From: Cristatella mucedo
Taxonomy: Eukaryota > Bryozoa > Phylactolaemata > Cristatellidae
Assembly: GCA_009760855.2 (NCBI GenBank)
Contig: WPIO01000133.1
Span: forward strand, 558,501-622,500
DNA length: 64,000 bases
Direction: 5' to 3'
The notes under the pieces are model-generated. The model saw nothing but the letters and a program-made list of their open reading frames with translations, had not been told where the DNA came from and did not search any database. The translations under genes were made by a program, and so were the position numbers. This document shows, one piece after another, positions 12,906-24,359 of this stretch (position 1 is the stretch's first letter; each line of letters opens with the position of its first letter).

Positions 12906-13269
12906 TAAGTAACAGCAACCATTCACCGAATCTGCCGGGCAAGGATCCAGAGCAATTTAAACGAGACTGTCTTAACGTCGTAATTGTTTGTAAAATGAGT
13001 AAGAGTAAGACCACCTTTTTTTCGTTGCTTCCGCTTGTCGTTTTCGTGCCAAGAAGTGGTTTCTTTAGCTGCCCAGCTCAGCTGCGGGTGGGCAAATGTC
13101 GGCTGCCGCCGACGAATGGGTGGAAGGCAATGGTGGAAGGCTGCAGACTTCAGGAGAAGACGGGACTCGCCTATAAAAATAACAGCACTTTAATAACACT
13201 AGGCACTTTACACGCGCGTTGGCGCTCTTGCCGAGAGGGGTGTCGCACGCCAAAAGCCGGCGCTGGCAG
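12906..13269. other. No recognisable gene
   Basis: No frame with family motifs and no repeat match was seen. Confidence 0.4.
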
Positions 13270-13470
13270 TGGGTGGCTCGCGTTATCTTCTCTGCTGAAG
13301 ACACTCAGCCGTATTTGTCGTTCAAACCGTTGGAATCTGCTGCAGCAACTGATAAACTGAATGCTTACCTTGCCGACATTCCATCCTGGATGTCGGAGAA
13401 TTTCTCGAAACTAAACGACGATAAAACTGAACTGCATCTCATAGGACACCTTAGCGTGTGACTGGATTAG
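13270..13470 (+). mobile_element. LINE B reverse-transcriptase fragment
   Basis: The frame at 13290-13460 gives SAEDTQPYLSFKP, the region around the RT YxDD motif (here AEDT), then the KLNAYL and FSKLNDDKTEL segments that follow it in this family. Confidence 0.75.
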
Positions 13471-13484
13471 AAGGCTTTTCTCTT

Positions 13485-13810
13485 CTAATGTATGTATGTA
13501 TCTCCGTCAGTAACTCCACAAAGTCATAAAAACCATGTGGGTGTTACGCAGGAGAGTTTTGTATAGTGCACTCACAGCCTAAGCGGCTTTCGGTACGCAT
13601 TCGGTAGCCAACAGACTTCGTCTCACGCAACAAAGAGAAAGTGGGAAGCATAGCAGAGTCAGGAGAGCAGTTGAGGTAGTGAGTAACATGGAAGTAGCAG
13701 CTCAGGACCACTGAAAAGGATGTGCCATAGTCGACAGCAGGAGAGTAGTTGTCGTTGCGTAAGAATTGTGGAAGCGGGCTCCACAGTCTAGGGTGATGGT
13801 ATGGTGCGAC
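13485..13810 (-). mobile_element. LINE B C-terminal fragment
   Basis: The minus strand encodes the SVGYRMRTESRLGCE segment that marks this family, preceded by the LNCSPDSAM segment. Confidence 0.8.
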
Positions 13811-13859
13811 CATCACCACGCACTCAAAATTTAGACGTCGATTTCGACAGCTGCCTAAA

Positions 13860-14530
13860 TTTTAAAAGCTTCATTCAGAAGATTGCTTACAGCTAGCCAT
13901 CAAGTCCTATCCCTATCTAAGATAGCGAGCTGTCTTCAACTGTGGCTCGCAAAAAAATTAACTGCATGGTTCGGGAAAAAACCCAGCTAGCTAGCTCCTT
14001 AGTTCTGTCTCGGCTTGATTATTGTAATTCCCTTTTTGCTGGGCTACCAAAATAGCCACATGGCCACGGCAGCTGGTGATTTCTGTAAGGCTAGTTTACA
14101 AACCCCATGGGTTTGATCATGTGTCTCTTTTGCTGAAAGAGGCTGGATGGCTGCAGGTTGACCAACGGAAACGAAGTAAATTTCTTACCATGACCCACAA
14201 GGCCCTCCACGGCTTGGCTCTTTCGCACCTTGCTGAACTGCTGCATCAGGTTCTGCCTCCTCGTGCTCTCAGGTCCTCCATTGACAATAAATTGGCTGCT
14301 CCGCTCCTTCGCTTAAAACTGTTACCAACGAAAACTTTCGCTCTGCACGTCCTAGACTAAGGAACTTACTTTCACATTTCGTACGCAACGATATTTACTC
14401 TTCTGCTGCCGACAATTGCGCAATCCAGCCGTCCTGAGCTGCTACTTTCATGCTACTCACTACCTCAACTGCTCTCCTGACTCTGCTATGCTTCCCACTT
14501 TCTTTTGTTTCGTGAGTCTTTGTTGCATCC
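13860..14530 (+). mobile_element. LINE B ORF2 C-terminal half, broken
   Basis: Successive frames preserve LVLSRLDYCNSLFAGLP, LHQVLPPRALRSSIDNKL and the C-terminal LNCSPDSAM region, with several frameshifts. Confidence 0.75.
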
Positions 14531-15254
14531 TTGAATGAAGTAATGAGCACCGCGTCGTCATCGCAGCTGTTGGGAGGGATTTCCGATGCAGGAGTACTTA
14601 TTGAAGCCTAATAGGAGACGCAACTTATACATCGAGCTGACATGTAACTACACGTTCATTCAGGCATGCTGGGTAATCAGTTTAGTCGGGCGTGCTGGGT
14701 AATCTCTTTAGTCGGGCGTGCTGGGCAGTCAGTTGGGCCCGCTTTGCGGCAAGCTGGCTGACTGATTTCGTTTAATTTCACTGAAGATTGCACGATTAGC
14801 GTCTCGTGTGAAAGATAGCATACAAGCTAGCTATACACGATCACCTCATTAAGGCGCACGAAATTTTTGTGCGAATATCAACAAAGGTGCCAACCAAATG
14901 CATGAACAGCAGGTAGCAGCACAGCAATCGAAATCAAAGCAGTCGGCAGATAGTGATGTAACAGGGGTACAGCAGTTATATGTGGAGTTGCTGTAGCGTA
15001 AACTCACCACAGTCTTACAGGTCGATTAAAAAGACTCGACATGTCAGGCTGTGAGCCTGAATCAATAACACTGCCAACAATCCTCTTTGTTCCGACCAAT
15101 TACGTCTAGGAGGTCAAGGTAAACTTGAGAAGCAATATTCCGATCAAAGTGCCGCAAGTCCCGTAGCTTATGTGTTGCATATTGATCGCATTGATCCTCA
15201 CGAAACTTTGATATAGACTACAGTAACAGCTGCCATCCAAGATCCTCGGGCCCT
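14531..15254. other. Unassigned; short 26-bp minisatellite inside
   Basis: Three copies of a unit of about 26 bp (GCGTGCTGGGTAATCAGTTT plus six bases) lie at 14664-14738. The rest shows no gene. Confidence 0.6.
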
Positions 15255-15590
15255 GTGTGGACAATAAATGAGCTGTTTCATCCTCCGCTTAAAGACCATT
15301 GGCGACAGAAGCTTTAGCTCTGCAGGTCCTAGACTGTGGAACTCGCTTCCACACTTCTTAGCCAAAGACAACTACTCTCTTGCTGCCGATTATGGCACGG
15401 CCTTTCCAGCTAACCTGAGCTGCTACTTCTGTGACAGTTGCTACCTCAGCAGCTCTCCTGGCTCAGCTATGCTTCTCACTTTCTCTTTGCTGAGTAAGAT
15501 GAAGTCTGTTGGCTACCGAATGCGTACCGAAAGCCGCTTAGGCTGTGAGTTCGTTGTAAAAAAAACTCTTTTGCACAGCAGCCACATAAT
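15255..15590 (+). mobile_element. LINE B C-terminal fragment
   Basis: An open frame of 112 codons keeps the family C-terminus almost intact: RLKTIGDRSFSSAGPRLWNS, LSSSPGSAM and SVGYRMRTESRLGCE. Confidence 0.85.
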
Positions 15591-16059
15591 GCTTGAGGCT
15601 TTATGAAGTTACGGATGGAGACACATCATCGTCTATGAGCTTTCCACTACTGACAACGCAATCATTGGTATTGACGGTTGGGAAGGATTTAACAATAAAA
15701 TTCTTCAATACTATGTCTGGTACAACACTATGTATGGCCTGGGGTTCTAATATGTTTTCGCTGGGTAAAACTCAACGGTATGCAATCTGATGTCTGACGT
15801 GACTTACTAGAATTTATTTTATGACTTGTTGACATGGTGTTTATCGAAGGCAAGACCACCAAGAGAGCCGCAGGAAGTGCTGAGCTCGTGGCCTCCAGAC
15901 AAAGTGGCCTGCAGACAAAGCCTTCAGATGTCTCATGACTGATGGGACCGCAGGTAGATAGTGTGAGTGGCAGTCGACAGTACTTTGTCTCATGTCTGCA
16001 TCAGCGTGGCATAAGAGCACGCGTGGATCCTATGACAAGCATTGTATTGTTGAATCTCC
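15591..16059. other. No recognisable gene
   Basis: No motif or repeat match was seen. Confidence 0.4.
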
Positions 16060-16360
16060 GTCTGCAACTCCACGAGGCCACAAACATTATGTGGGTCTTA
16101 CGAAGGATGCTTTGTATAGCGCAATCACATCATGAGCGGCTTTTGGTACGCATTCGGTAGCCAACAGACTTCATCTGACGCAACAGAGAGAAAGCGAGAA
16201 GCGTGGCTGAGTCAGGAGAGCAATTGAGGTAGTGAGTAGCGTGGAAGCAGCAGTTTAGGATGGCTGGAAAGGATGTCGGCAGCAGGATAGTAGTTGTCAA
16301 TGCGTAAGAACTATGGAAGTGAGCTCCACGCAGTCTAGGACCTACAGAAGCGTTGCAAGC
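16060..16360 (-). mobile_element. LINE B C-terminal fragment
   Basis: The minus strand carries LNCSPDSATLL and SVGYRMRTKSR. Confidence 0.8.
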
Positions 16361-16609
16361 ACAGTTGCAGCAGTTGTAAAGCATGGTGAAGCGAAGCGTG
16401 ATGAGGCTGATTCAAGACATTAGTGCGGAAACACCTATAGAAACCCTAGTAACTGTGTTACAGCTTTGCTTTGTTACACTTTGTTACCTGCAGCCTGTAC
16501 CCAAAGCTAGTGATGCCTTAGCGCTAGAATCACCAACTGAAAGTAGGCTTCCTGGGAATTACAAGATCCCCTGCACCATTTCTCAACTAAAGTAATGCAG
16601 TGTAATGCA

Positions 16610-17290
16610 TCAGCGTATATAACTCGACAAAGACTACTTGGGTGTTATGAAGGAGAGTTTTGACTAGCGCACTTACAGCCTAAGTGGCTTTCGGGACGCA
16701 TTCGGTAGCCAATAGACTTCATCTCACGCGATAAAGAGAAAATTGGAAGCATAGCAGAGTCATGAGGGCAGTTGAGTAGTGAGTAGCATGGAAGCAGCTA
16801 CTCAGGACGGCTGGAATGCGCCATTGTCGGCAGCAGGAGAGTAAATATCGTTGCGTAAGAAATGTGAAAGTAAGTTCCTTAGTCTAGGACGTGCAGAGCG
16901 AAAGTTTTGTTAGTAGCAGTTTTTAAGCGAAGGAGCGGGACAGCTAATTTATTTTCAATGGAGGACCTGAGGGCACAGGAAGCTGAAACTGATGCCGCAG
17001 TTCAGCAAGGTAAGAAAGTGCCGAGCCGTGGCGGGCCTTGGAGATCACTATAAGAACTTTCCTTCGCTTCCAACATGCAGCCATCCAACCTCTTTCAGCA
17101 AAAGAGATGGTCAAACCCATGGGGCCTGTAAACTAGCCTTACAGCCATATTTATCTCCAGCTGCCGTGGCCAAGTGGCTATTTTTGTAGCCCAGCAAAAA
17201 GGGAATTACAATAATCAAGCCGAGACAAAACTAAGGAGCTCGCTAGCTAGGTTTTTTCCCGAACCATGCAGGTATGCAGACGATAGCAGA
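16610..17290 (-). mobile_element. LINE B ORF2 C-terminal half
   Basis: The minus strand matches the 13860-14530 copy through the SSIDNKL and YCNSLFAGL regions, and ends in the same 3' segment (near 16640-16720). Confidence 0.75.
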
Positions 17291-18262
17291 GGATGACATC
17301 AATCAGGGGTACTCACATCTTAAGCAATTTCGACGACGCGACAGACAAGCTTAGCTCAAGAGTTTTTCAACAGCTGTGAGCACATTATTGCCAAGGTCGG
17401 TAACTATCGCAAAAGCATTGCAGCTGTCTATAGCAGCTCGATGTAAATTGCAACGCAGTCATCAAACTCTAGCGATGCAGTTAGAAGATGTGCTTAAGTA
17501 AATTAAAATTAAGCAAAACTACCTGTCACTAAATGAGCAGTAGACTATGCACGGTTTACCTGGGTAGCATTCGCAGCATGTTACTAGCAGCCTGCGGGTC
17601 TTACCGCTGGCCACGAGTGTCTTAATGTTTGCTTTAGCAAGCTGGCCTAAGCGCAATACAGGTACATCTTTGGTAACGCATGCTTGATACTTTTTGAATG
17701 ACACTAGATTTTGGGCACTGATTCTCATGCAGCTGCAAATCTTCACAGTAAAGCGCCTTGATTGAGTTTAAGTTCTCTTAGGGTGCTATACAATTGACCA
17801 ATTTTTATTAATGCTAACCTAAGAGAAACCACTACGGGCCGACTCCAACCTAGGAGAAATAATAAAATTAATAACACATGATTTACGTGCACGGTTATTA
17901 TCTGTTTACATGCACGAAGTCAACACAAATAAGCTTACAAGGGACTACTCCCATACGAACCAAGCGAATGCAATCAGGAAGTGGTGGATTTTTAGTTTCT
18001 TCTTAAATGTTATCAAGTAGACTCTGGCTAATCACTTTTTCGTCTTTGCATGTGACACGGTCTTTTGCATAACCACACAGAGCAACTTTTGAGTTTAGTG
18101 GATAGTGGAATGCTTTCCAGTGCTTCAGTCTGCTTATGGGTTATAGAGGAAATATATATCGGTTTTCCGGCACTTCTATGTCATTTAAGCACTATTTGTC
18201 GACCTTTTATAATAGGTACGCATTCGTTTTACTGTACCTACTAACAAATGCAAAACAAAAGT
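17291..18262. other. Unassigned; LINE A tail fragment at 17745-17800
   Basis: A degraded LINE A terminal hairpin lies at 17750-17795 (AAAGCGCCTTGATTGAG). Otherwise no gene or repeat was identified. Confidence 0.5.
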
Positions 18263-18333
18263 TGCGTCGGCCGGGAATCGAACCCGGGCCGCCCGCGTGG
18301 CAGGCGAGCATTCTACCACTGAACCACCGACGC
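18263..18333 (-). tRNA. tRNA-Gly (anticodon GCC)
   Basis: The minus strand folds as a standard tRNA: a 7-bp acceptor stem GCGTCGG/CCGACGC, a D arm with AGTGGTAGA, an anticodon loop CTGCCAC (GCC), a T arm with the GGTTCGATTCC box B, and discriminator A at 18263. Box A is TGGTTCAGTGG. A TTTT Pol III terminator lies three bases after the gene (18257-18260). No CCA is encoded, as usual in eukaryotes. The stems are fully paired, so this reads as a functional gene and not a SINE head. It decodes GGC/GGU glycine codons in cytosolic translation. It stands alone, with no tRNA cluster nearby. Confidence 0.96.
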
Positions 18334-18984
18334 GTTTATACCACAAAGTGCTTTTAACATTATATTAATGATTAATAGGTTGTCACCCACGCGTGTTTGG
18401 TGAGTATACCACATTCCCGTCAAAAGCTAGGATTTTTCATCAGACGTAGCACTAGTCCACTCGAAGTAGAAGACATTAAACACTGGCGTGGCAGAGGAAG
18501 TACATAATACCGCTTGACCACATGGGCTCGGTACTAGTTTATTACATATTATGCGAGTTAACGCTTCCGGCCAGGACGATGAGGGGATAGCGCTTTGACT
18601 AGGTGCTATTTCTAATTAAGTGCTCTATCCCCTTCGACGGTATTCGGGGCTATTATTCTTCCCATGACCGTTTAAATTGCACTGTTTGAATGAGTCCATC
18701 GCGTGAGGAGTGCTCAATGTCGTCTCTGCTCTCAGTGACAGCCTCTGCAAGTCAATGATCGCTGCACAATCTCTCAGGTGAGTCGGTATCCATGGCATTG
18801 GTAGGGAATCCAGAGCGGTATGTCAATACAATTTGGGTGACGCTATCAGTCCGACGGATTAAATAAAAGCCATGCTGGGTACTGTAGCAGCGCTAGCAGC
18901 AGCACTCGGCTTTCAATTGATCCAGCCGGCAGACGAGTTCCTTTAAGGTCTATCTTGTTTCCTTCTTGATTCTGTCCTGCTTAC
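18334..18984. other. No recognisable gene
   Basis: No motif-bearing frame or repeat match was seen. Confidence 0.4.
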
Positions 18985-20740
18985 AACAAGTATAATACGT
19001 TTTATATAGCGCCCTCTGAGAACTCGACCTCTTTCTAGGCATTTTACATTTTCTGCAAAGGAAGTACGATCGAATGGTTAGTGGAATGCTCAATAAACAT
19101 CAAGATTCACATGGTTAGGAGTGATATGCACAGGGTCAGCATGCAACCATGTTTAGTCTCAGTACGCACAGTGTCAGCACGCATAAGAATATAAAGGTCG
19201 AATCACAGGGACCCACTAAATGTTGTGATAAATAGATGCATTTCTAGTTTATTTTTAAGTGTGGTCAAGTCAGGAGATGTCAGAATACAAGTTGAGAGTG
19301 AGTTCCAGGCTTTTGGAGCATATGAACTAAAGGCACTCCAAAGGATTTGAGGTTTTTTAAGGGGTGTATGTAAATTATTAGATTCTGAAAAGCGAGTGGT
19401 ACAAAAAGCTTAGTGGGATAGTAGATCCGATAGCTAGGCTGGAGCCAAAGAATGAAGAGACCTAAAAGTGAGTGACAAAACTTTGAAGTCGATACGTTGC
19501 TTGACTGGGAGCCAGTACTGGTCGGCGAGAAGTGAGACGTGGCAAGTGCGACGCTCGCGACAGACAAGCTTTGCTGCAGAGTTTTGCACCAGCTGTAAGT
19601 GCCTGAGTGCACAGGCCAGTAAACCAGCAAGCAGTGAGTTAAAGAGGTCAAGACGGGATGTCACAAATACACGGACCAACCTATATGTGGTATTCCTGTC
19701 TAAACAAACCCAAATTTCAGTAATTGTATGTGGCTGAAAGTAGGCAGACTGAACTGTAAAGCTGATGTGATCGTCTAATGAAAGGTCATTTTGGAACATG
19801 ACACCTAGATTTCGTGCCGATTCAACAAGATATATGCTGGCAGAGCCGATTGTGAGTGACCTTTCCAATTTCCGAATCACACTTGGTTTTCCCATAACTA
19901 GCAAGTTGGTTTAATCATTATTCAATTTAAGAAAGTTCGCTGTCATTCATGTGAGGATGTCATCAATACATGCAGCAATGGAGTTGAAAGAATTCGACGT
20001 GCTGGAGGGCTGGGAGGGATCAAAGCAAAAGTACAACTGAATGTCATCTGCATAGAAATGAAAGCCTAGACCGTGCCTGGAAATCACATCGGCTAGAGTG
20101 ATTATAAATATAGATGTGTAGTGAGTTTAGAGTATAGGCCGTGAAAAAAACCGGTCCAAGCACAGAACCCTGAGATACCCCATATTTCAGAGGTTTCTCG
20201 GATGATCTTTGTCCTTTCACATCAATACTCTAGAGTCTGACACTGAGATAGGACCTGAACCATTTTAATGCAGTGCCAGTGATGCCCAGGCGAGATGAGA
20301 GGCGCTTAAGAAGAACTTGGTGATTGATAGCATCAAAAGCTTTTGAGAGATCGAGAAAAACAACCAGAGGAACCCTACCTAGGTCTGCATTCCTAAGTAG
20401 GTCGTTATATACCCGAAGCAATACTCACTCTGTAGATTGATTAGCTCTGACACCAGACTATAACTTACTAGCAAGGTTTGAAGTTATAATATATGAGTTC
20501 TGCTGGTCTGCCACAACTCATTCCAATGTCTTCGATAGGAACGGTAGAAGGGATACTGGGCGGAAGTTGCTTAAGTTCTTTTGGTCTAGCGATGCTTTCT
20601 TGAGTAGTGGCCTGACTACGGCCTTTTTGAAAGGTGCTGGAACATGGTTAGTTACTTTCCTGCCAATAACGACGGCTTAAAGGTAAAAGAAATTATTGGT
20701 AGGTTGATTCGATAGCTTCAGTTACAATGTATATAAGAGC
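18985..20740 (-). mobile_element. LINE A, 1.75-kb 5'-truncated copy
   Basis: Reading from the minus strand, RT motif A (VVFLDLSKAFDAINH, 20230-20421) is followed by the SQGSVLGP-like region, then the C-terminal connection (HLQLVQNSAAKLVCRERR, YWLPVKQRIDFKVLSL), the 3' UTR and the inverted stem-loop and tail at 18985-19060. Frameshifts and stops break the ORF. The endonuclease domain is missing. Confidence 0.85.
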
Positions 20741-20824
20741 CTTGGCGACTGCCACTCGCGTTTGCAGTATGCGATAGAGGATCGCTCCCTTAACAATTAC
20801 ACCTCCCGACCTGCCTCGGGAAGT

Positions 20825-21005
20825 TCGAGAACCTGTGTATGCTGACCCTGTGCATGTCACCTCTAACCAAGATTATGCTTGCTGAGATTGAGCCTGCTAC
20901 CACTAGCCATTCGATCATGCTTCCTTGGCTGCAAATCTAAAGCCTTTAAAAAAAGGTTGAGTTATCTGAGGGTGCTATAACAAATGTACTATTAGCATTA
21001 TTATA
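20825..21005 (+). mobile_element. LINE A 3' tail
   Basis: It has GCTGACCCTGTGCATGTCAC, CCATTCGATCATGCTTCC, a decayed stem-loop and a TTATTAT tail. Confidence 0.75.
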
Positions 21006-21696
21006 ACCTCGCCTCCAGTCTAGGCTAAGGCCGATGGCGAACCGAACCCGGAGTTCGCGTGGCTGTAATAGGCAGGCTTTAATGAGCGTAATGTTTTACC
21101 CAGCGGCCCAACAGAACAATGGTGCTGCCTTTAGGAACGCAGCTTAACGTTAAGCATTTCTTATTCGGAGTATGGAGTTTCAACCTGCTGTTGCTTGAAT
21201 GCTCTGCAGTCTCAAATTTATCCGCACGGTGCAGGGCATTCAGCTGAGCTTACGCTGCCTAGGAGAGGGCCGTAGGTAGCAGTAAGGGAAAACTGATGAA
21301 TAACAAAGGCAGGGACTGATGATGAAAGCGACGACTTGCGATTGCAATTGCCTCGGCGCTGTTGCACAACTCTTTAGGCCGAGCGCGGCTCTCACGCCAG
21401 AGGGAAAGTTGATGCGAAATGCCGGTGATTTTTTTATACTTGCTCTCATCATTGCCGCTGAATTCGTGCCGCAAAGGCAAACGTCGGCGGATTCCAGTGA
21501 CCTCACATATGTAGGCGGCAGAAGAGCCTTGGAGCAGCTGCCATTCTCACGTGTAAGCAAGAAATAAGGGATTACCTGCTGCAGGATTCGAACCGAGACC
21601 CTGATCACGAGTAGAGAAGCCTTGCGATCTGGCACTGTGTTTTTTTTACCTCTGACCATGTTATGCTTGTTGACATAAATAATTAAGTAAATACTA
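21006..21696. other. Unassigned; tRNA-like remnant near 21575-21645
   Basis: An inverted box B-like GGATTCGAACC occurs at 21583-21595, resembling a degenerate SINE or tRNA head. Its stems do not pair well enough to call a tRNA. Confidence 0.4.
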
Positions 21697-21786
21697 GCTG
21701 ATCTGACAGCCTCCTCTGTATAGCGACAGAAGACCCTTTAAGGCTATCACTACCGCTTGCAGCGGCGATAAAAGATCGCCCACCGA
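21697..21786 (-). mobile_element. SINE 3'-body fragment
   Basis: The inverted SINE body is seen: TAGCTGATCTGACAGCC, TATAGCGACAGAAGA and GCGATAAAAGATCGCCCACC. Confidence 0.75.
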
Positions 21787-21889
21787 AGATATGTGGATTT
21801 TACCACCAGCCATTCGACCACGCTTCCTTTACACCAAATGTAAAGTGCCTAGAAACTGCTAATTATTATGTATGCAGAATTTTTTTTTT

Positions 21890-22375
21890 TTACAGCATTT
21901 AGTGGGTCTTTGTGATTCGTTCTTCATGTTTCATGTACCTGCTCACACTGTGCCTGCTGCTTGCTGATCGTCCTGTGTGTGCTTACTCGTGCCGACACTG
22001 TGCATACTGCCGGTAACCATCCTTGCAAATGCTGACCCTGTGCATGTCAACCCTAACCATGTCATTCTTGTTGTTTTTGTTAATTGAGCATGCTATCACA
22101 AACCATTCGATTGTGCTTCATATGCAACATTGTAAAGCGCCTAGAAAGAGATTGATTTCCCGGCGGGCGCTTTATCAAATGTATTGTTACTATTATTCTT
22201 ATTATAATTGAGGATGTTGCCACCAATCACCTGGTGATGCTTTCTATACAACATCTGTAAAGTGCCCAGAAAGAGATTCAGTTCTCTGAGGGGCTATGCG
22301 AATGTATAACTAATATTATTATTAGAAATAGATTAAGTTTTTTGAGGGCGCTATGCATATCTATTATTATTATTA
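21890..22375 (+). mobile_element. Three stacked LINE A 3' tails
   Basis: A full 3' UTR with stem-loop ends near 22190, a second tail ends near 22325 and a third near 22375. Each has its own GAGATT..GTT..CT..GAGGG hairpin remnant and ATT run, suggesting repeated insertion into the tail of an older copy. Confidence 0.7.
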
Positions 22376-22689
22376 ATACTATTATTGCTCTAGCTATAAC
22401 AAAGCGGGACAACGTGGCGAATCACTCGCAACGGCTTCCCGCAATTCTGTGGACACGCATAAGTTGGGTGTGTTCTCTGGCCGCTCGCAGTCACAGAAGG
22501 CGTAATGGCGTTAGCTCTCTATCGTTGGATGACGTGCTGATTCTGCTGCTTATAATCAAGAAAGAAGTCAGCTCAGTAGCTGGGCATGAGCTAAGAATGG
22601 ACCTGGTGCCACATTGCTCCAACCTCTGGGCGCGCTTATTGAACTGAAGAGTTGGCCGACTCGAGGTTATTGTAGAAGTTAAATAGCAG

Positions 22690-23080
22690 AGTATCTATTA
22701 TGCATCTCCATCTGTAACTCCACTCAGCGGCAAGGATTGAGCAAGTGTTTCGCACGGATGTTGTCTACGGGCACTCAAAGCAGTATGAGCAGCTTCCGGT
22801 GCGCACGAGGTCGCCAACAGACTCTGTCTCACGCAGCCGAGAGGAAGTGAGCAGCATAACCGCGTCCAGGTGTGCAATCGACGAAATGAGTACAGCGGAA
22901 GTAGTGGTGACAAAAAGCTGGAAAATATTTGCCAGTTTTGGTAGCAGTTTGAGGCTTTGAGAGCTTCGAGTAGGTGCTGTCGCGTGAGAACTGTGGACAT
23001 TGGATTCAAAGTCTTCTAGAACCTGCCGAGCAAAACCTTTTGCTTTGACCAAAAATAGCGGCTCATTTAACGACCGCATT
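22690..23080 (-). mobile_element. Diverged LINE B C-terminal fragment
   Basis: The minus strand keeps LLTSSRLRETESVGDLVRT, equivalent to the LLTFSLLRETKSVGYRMRT region of better copies, in a frame of about 104 codons. Confidence 0.6.
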
Positions 23081-23200
23081 CTGCTTTTCTGTATCGAGAT
23101 TCGGGCGCCTGCTGGCGGCTATCGGCGCTGGCGGTAACGGTCCGGAGTGAGAGAATTACGTGGGAATTACGTCTCGCGAAACAGAACCTGAAGAGTGCAA

Positions 23201-23206
23201 TTTATT
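23201..23206 (-). promoter_or_regulatory. Polyadenylation signal AATAAA
   Basis: A canonical AATAAA on the minus strand lies about 30 bases after the stop codon of the HicA-like secreted protein gene. Confidence 0.7.
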
Positions 23207-23236
23207 TACTGCCGCTGCAGCGTGTCGATTTGCGTC

Positions 23237-23575
23237 CTATATGTATTGGTTGACTAAGTTAATAATGCTAGCACATGTGCGGTTGTCTTTGACACTGTAT
23301 GGAATCGTCGTAATTTGCGTCGCTCCGGCATAAACCACGTAATGACTCCCTCCGGGTCTCACAATTAGGCCCGCTTTCTGGGCTGTGTTGACCAGCTTCT
23401 GCGATTTGCAGTCCTTAGGGTAGACCAACCTCTTGGGCGCCCTCTTGTCGTCGTAGAATGCGTCGTCCATTTCGTCGTCCCAGTCGCTGAGCGATTGCTC
23501 ACTCAGAGCAGCAGCAGCAGCAGAGCAGACGACCAGAAGGACGAGCATAAACGAGCCAACGAGCCTCTTGTCCAT
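23237..23575 (-). CDS. Secreted protein with HicA-like domain
   Basis: This 112-residue protein begins MDKRLVGSFMLVLLVVCSAA, a clear signal peptide with a likely cleavage in the following Ala run. An acidic linker (SDWDDEMDDAFYDDKR) with dibasic KR sites comes next. The C-terminal 55 residues follow the pattern of the HicA/dsRBD-like fold: helix KLVNTAQKAG, strand LIVRPGGSHYVVY, TTIPY and a final helix SIINLVNQ. The GSH triplet matches the catalytic His position of bacterial HicA RNases. Cysteines in KDC and RTC could form a disulfide. The start is chosen because a good 3' splice site (TTCATTTCAG) ends two bases before the ATG, implying a 5' UTR intron that contains the CA/CT microsatellites. 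Stop TAG and an AATAAA follow. The secreted gene call is good; the HicA relationship is my inference from pattern, and RNase activity is not shown. Confidence 0.65.
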   Translation of the reverse strand: MDKRLVGSFMLVLLVVCSAAAAALSEQSLSDWDDEMDDAFYDDKRAPKRLVYPKDCKSQKLVNTAQKAGLIVRPGGSHYVVYAGATQITTIPYSVKDNRTCASIINLVNQYI

Positions 23576-23623
23576 TCCTGAAATGAACAACGTGGTGGCT
23601 AGGTCTACGCTTTCTAGTGCACG

Positions 23624-23903
<280 letters not shown>

Positions 23904-24359
23904 ACTCATTGCCCAATGCCAGAGAATAGGTGAGAGCCGAAAACGGGCAGATCGATTGTCTCAACGGATTCTTATAAAAAATTCGACCAAAACGCAGCAA
24001 GTTGGAATAAGGTGACGCCGCCAGTGACGGGAACTCTTCATTTCCGGTAAGCTGGACAGCCAGCTCAATCCTTTGCACTTGGCCTACGGTCGCGCGAGTT
24101 TCTTTTCCTCCGTACGCGCGCGGCGTATTCAGCTGATGTTGCGCCTGCTCTACGTTCGGAGTCTGCGGCTAGGAAATCTGGGCATCTGGGGGTCAGGGTC
24201 AGGGTGTTTCGTTAATTCAGGTGTCTCGCGACTTGGGATTGTCGCGCCCTCTCGCCGCAGATAGAACACGCCCGAGAGGCACGACAGCTTGCGGGTGGTG
24301 AACCTTCTCCTCCAAACGTCTCGCTTGAAACCGCAAATCGCCCGACTAGCGTTGCAGGA
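23904..24359. other. GC-rich unassigned sequence
   Basis: Possible upstream exon or promoter of the minus-strand secreted protein, since it lies 5' of it. No motif supports a firm call. Confidence 0.35.

Noticed and set aside
21575-21645. Possible second tRNA gene
   Set aside because: Only box B is convincing; acceptor and D stems do not pair. More likely a SINE remnant.
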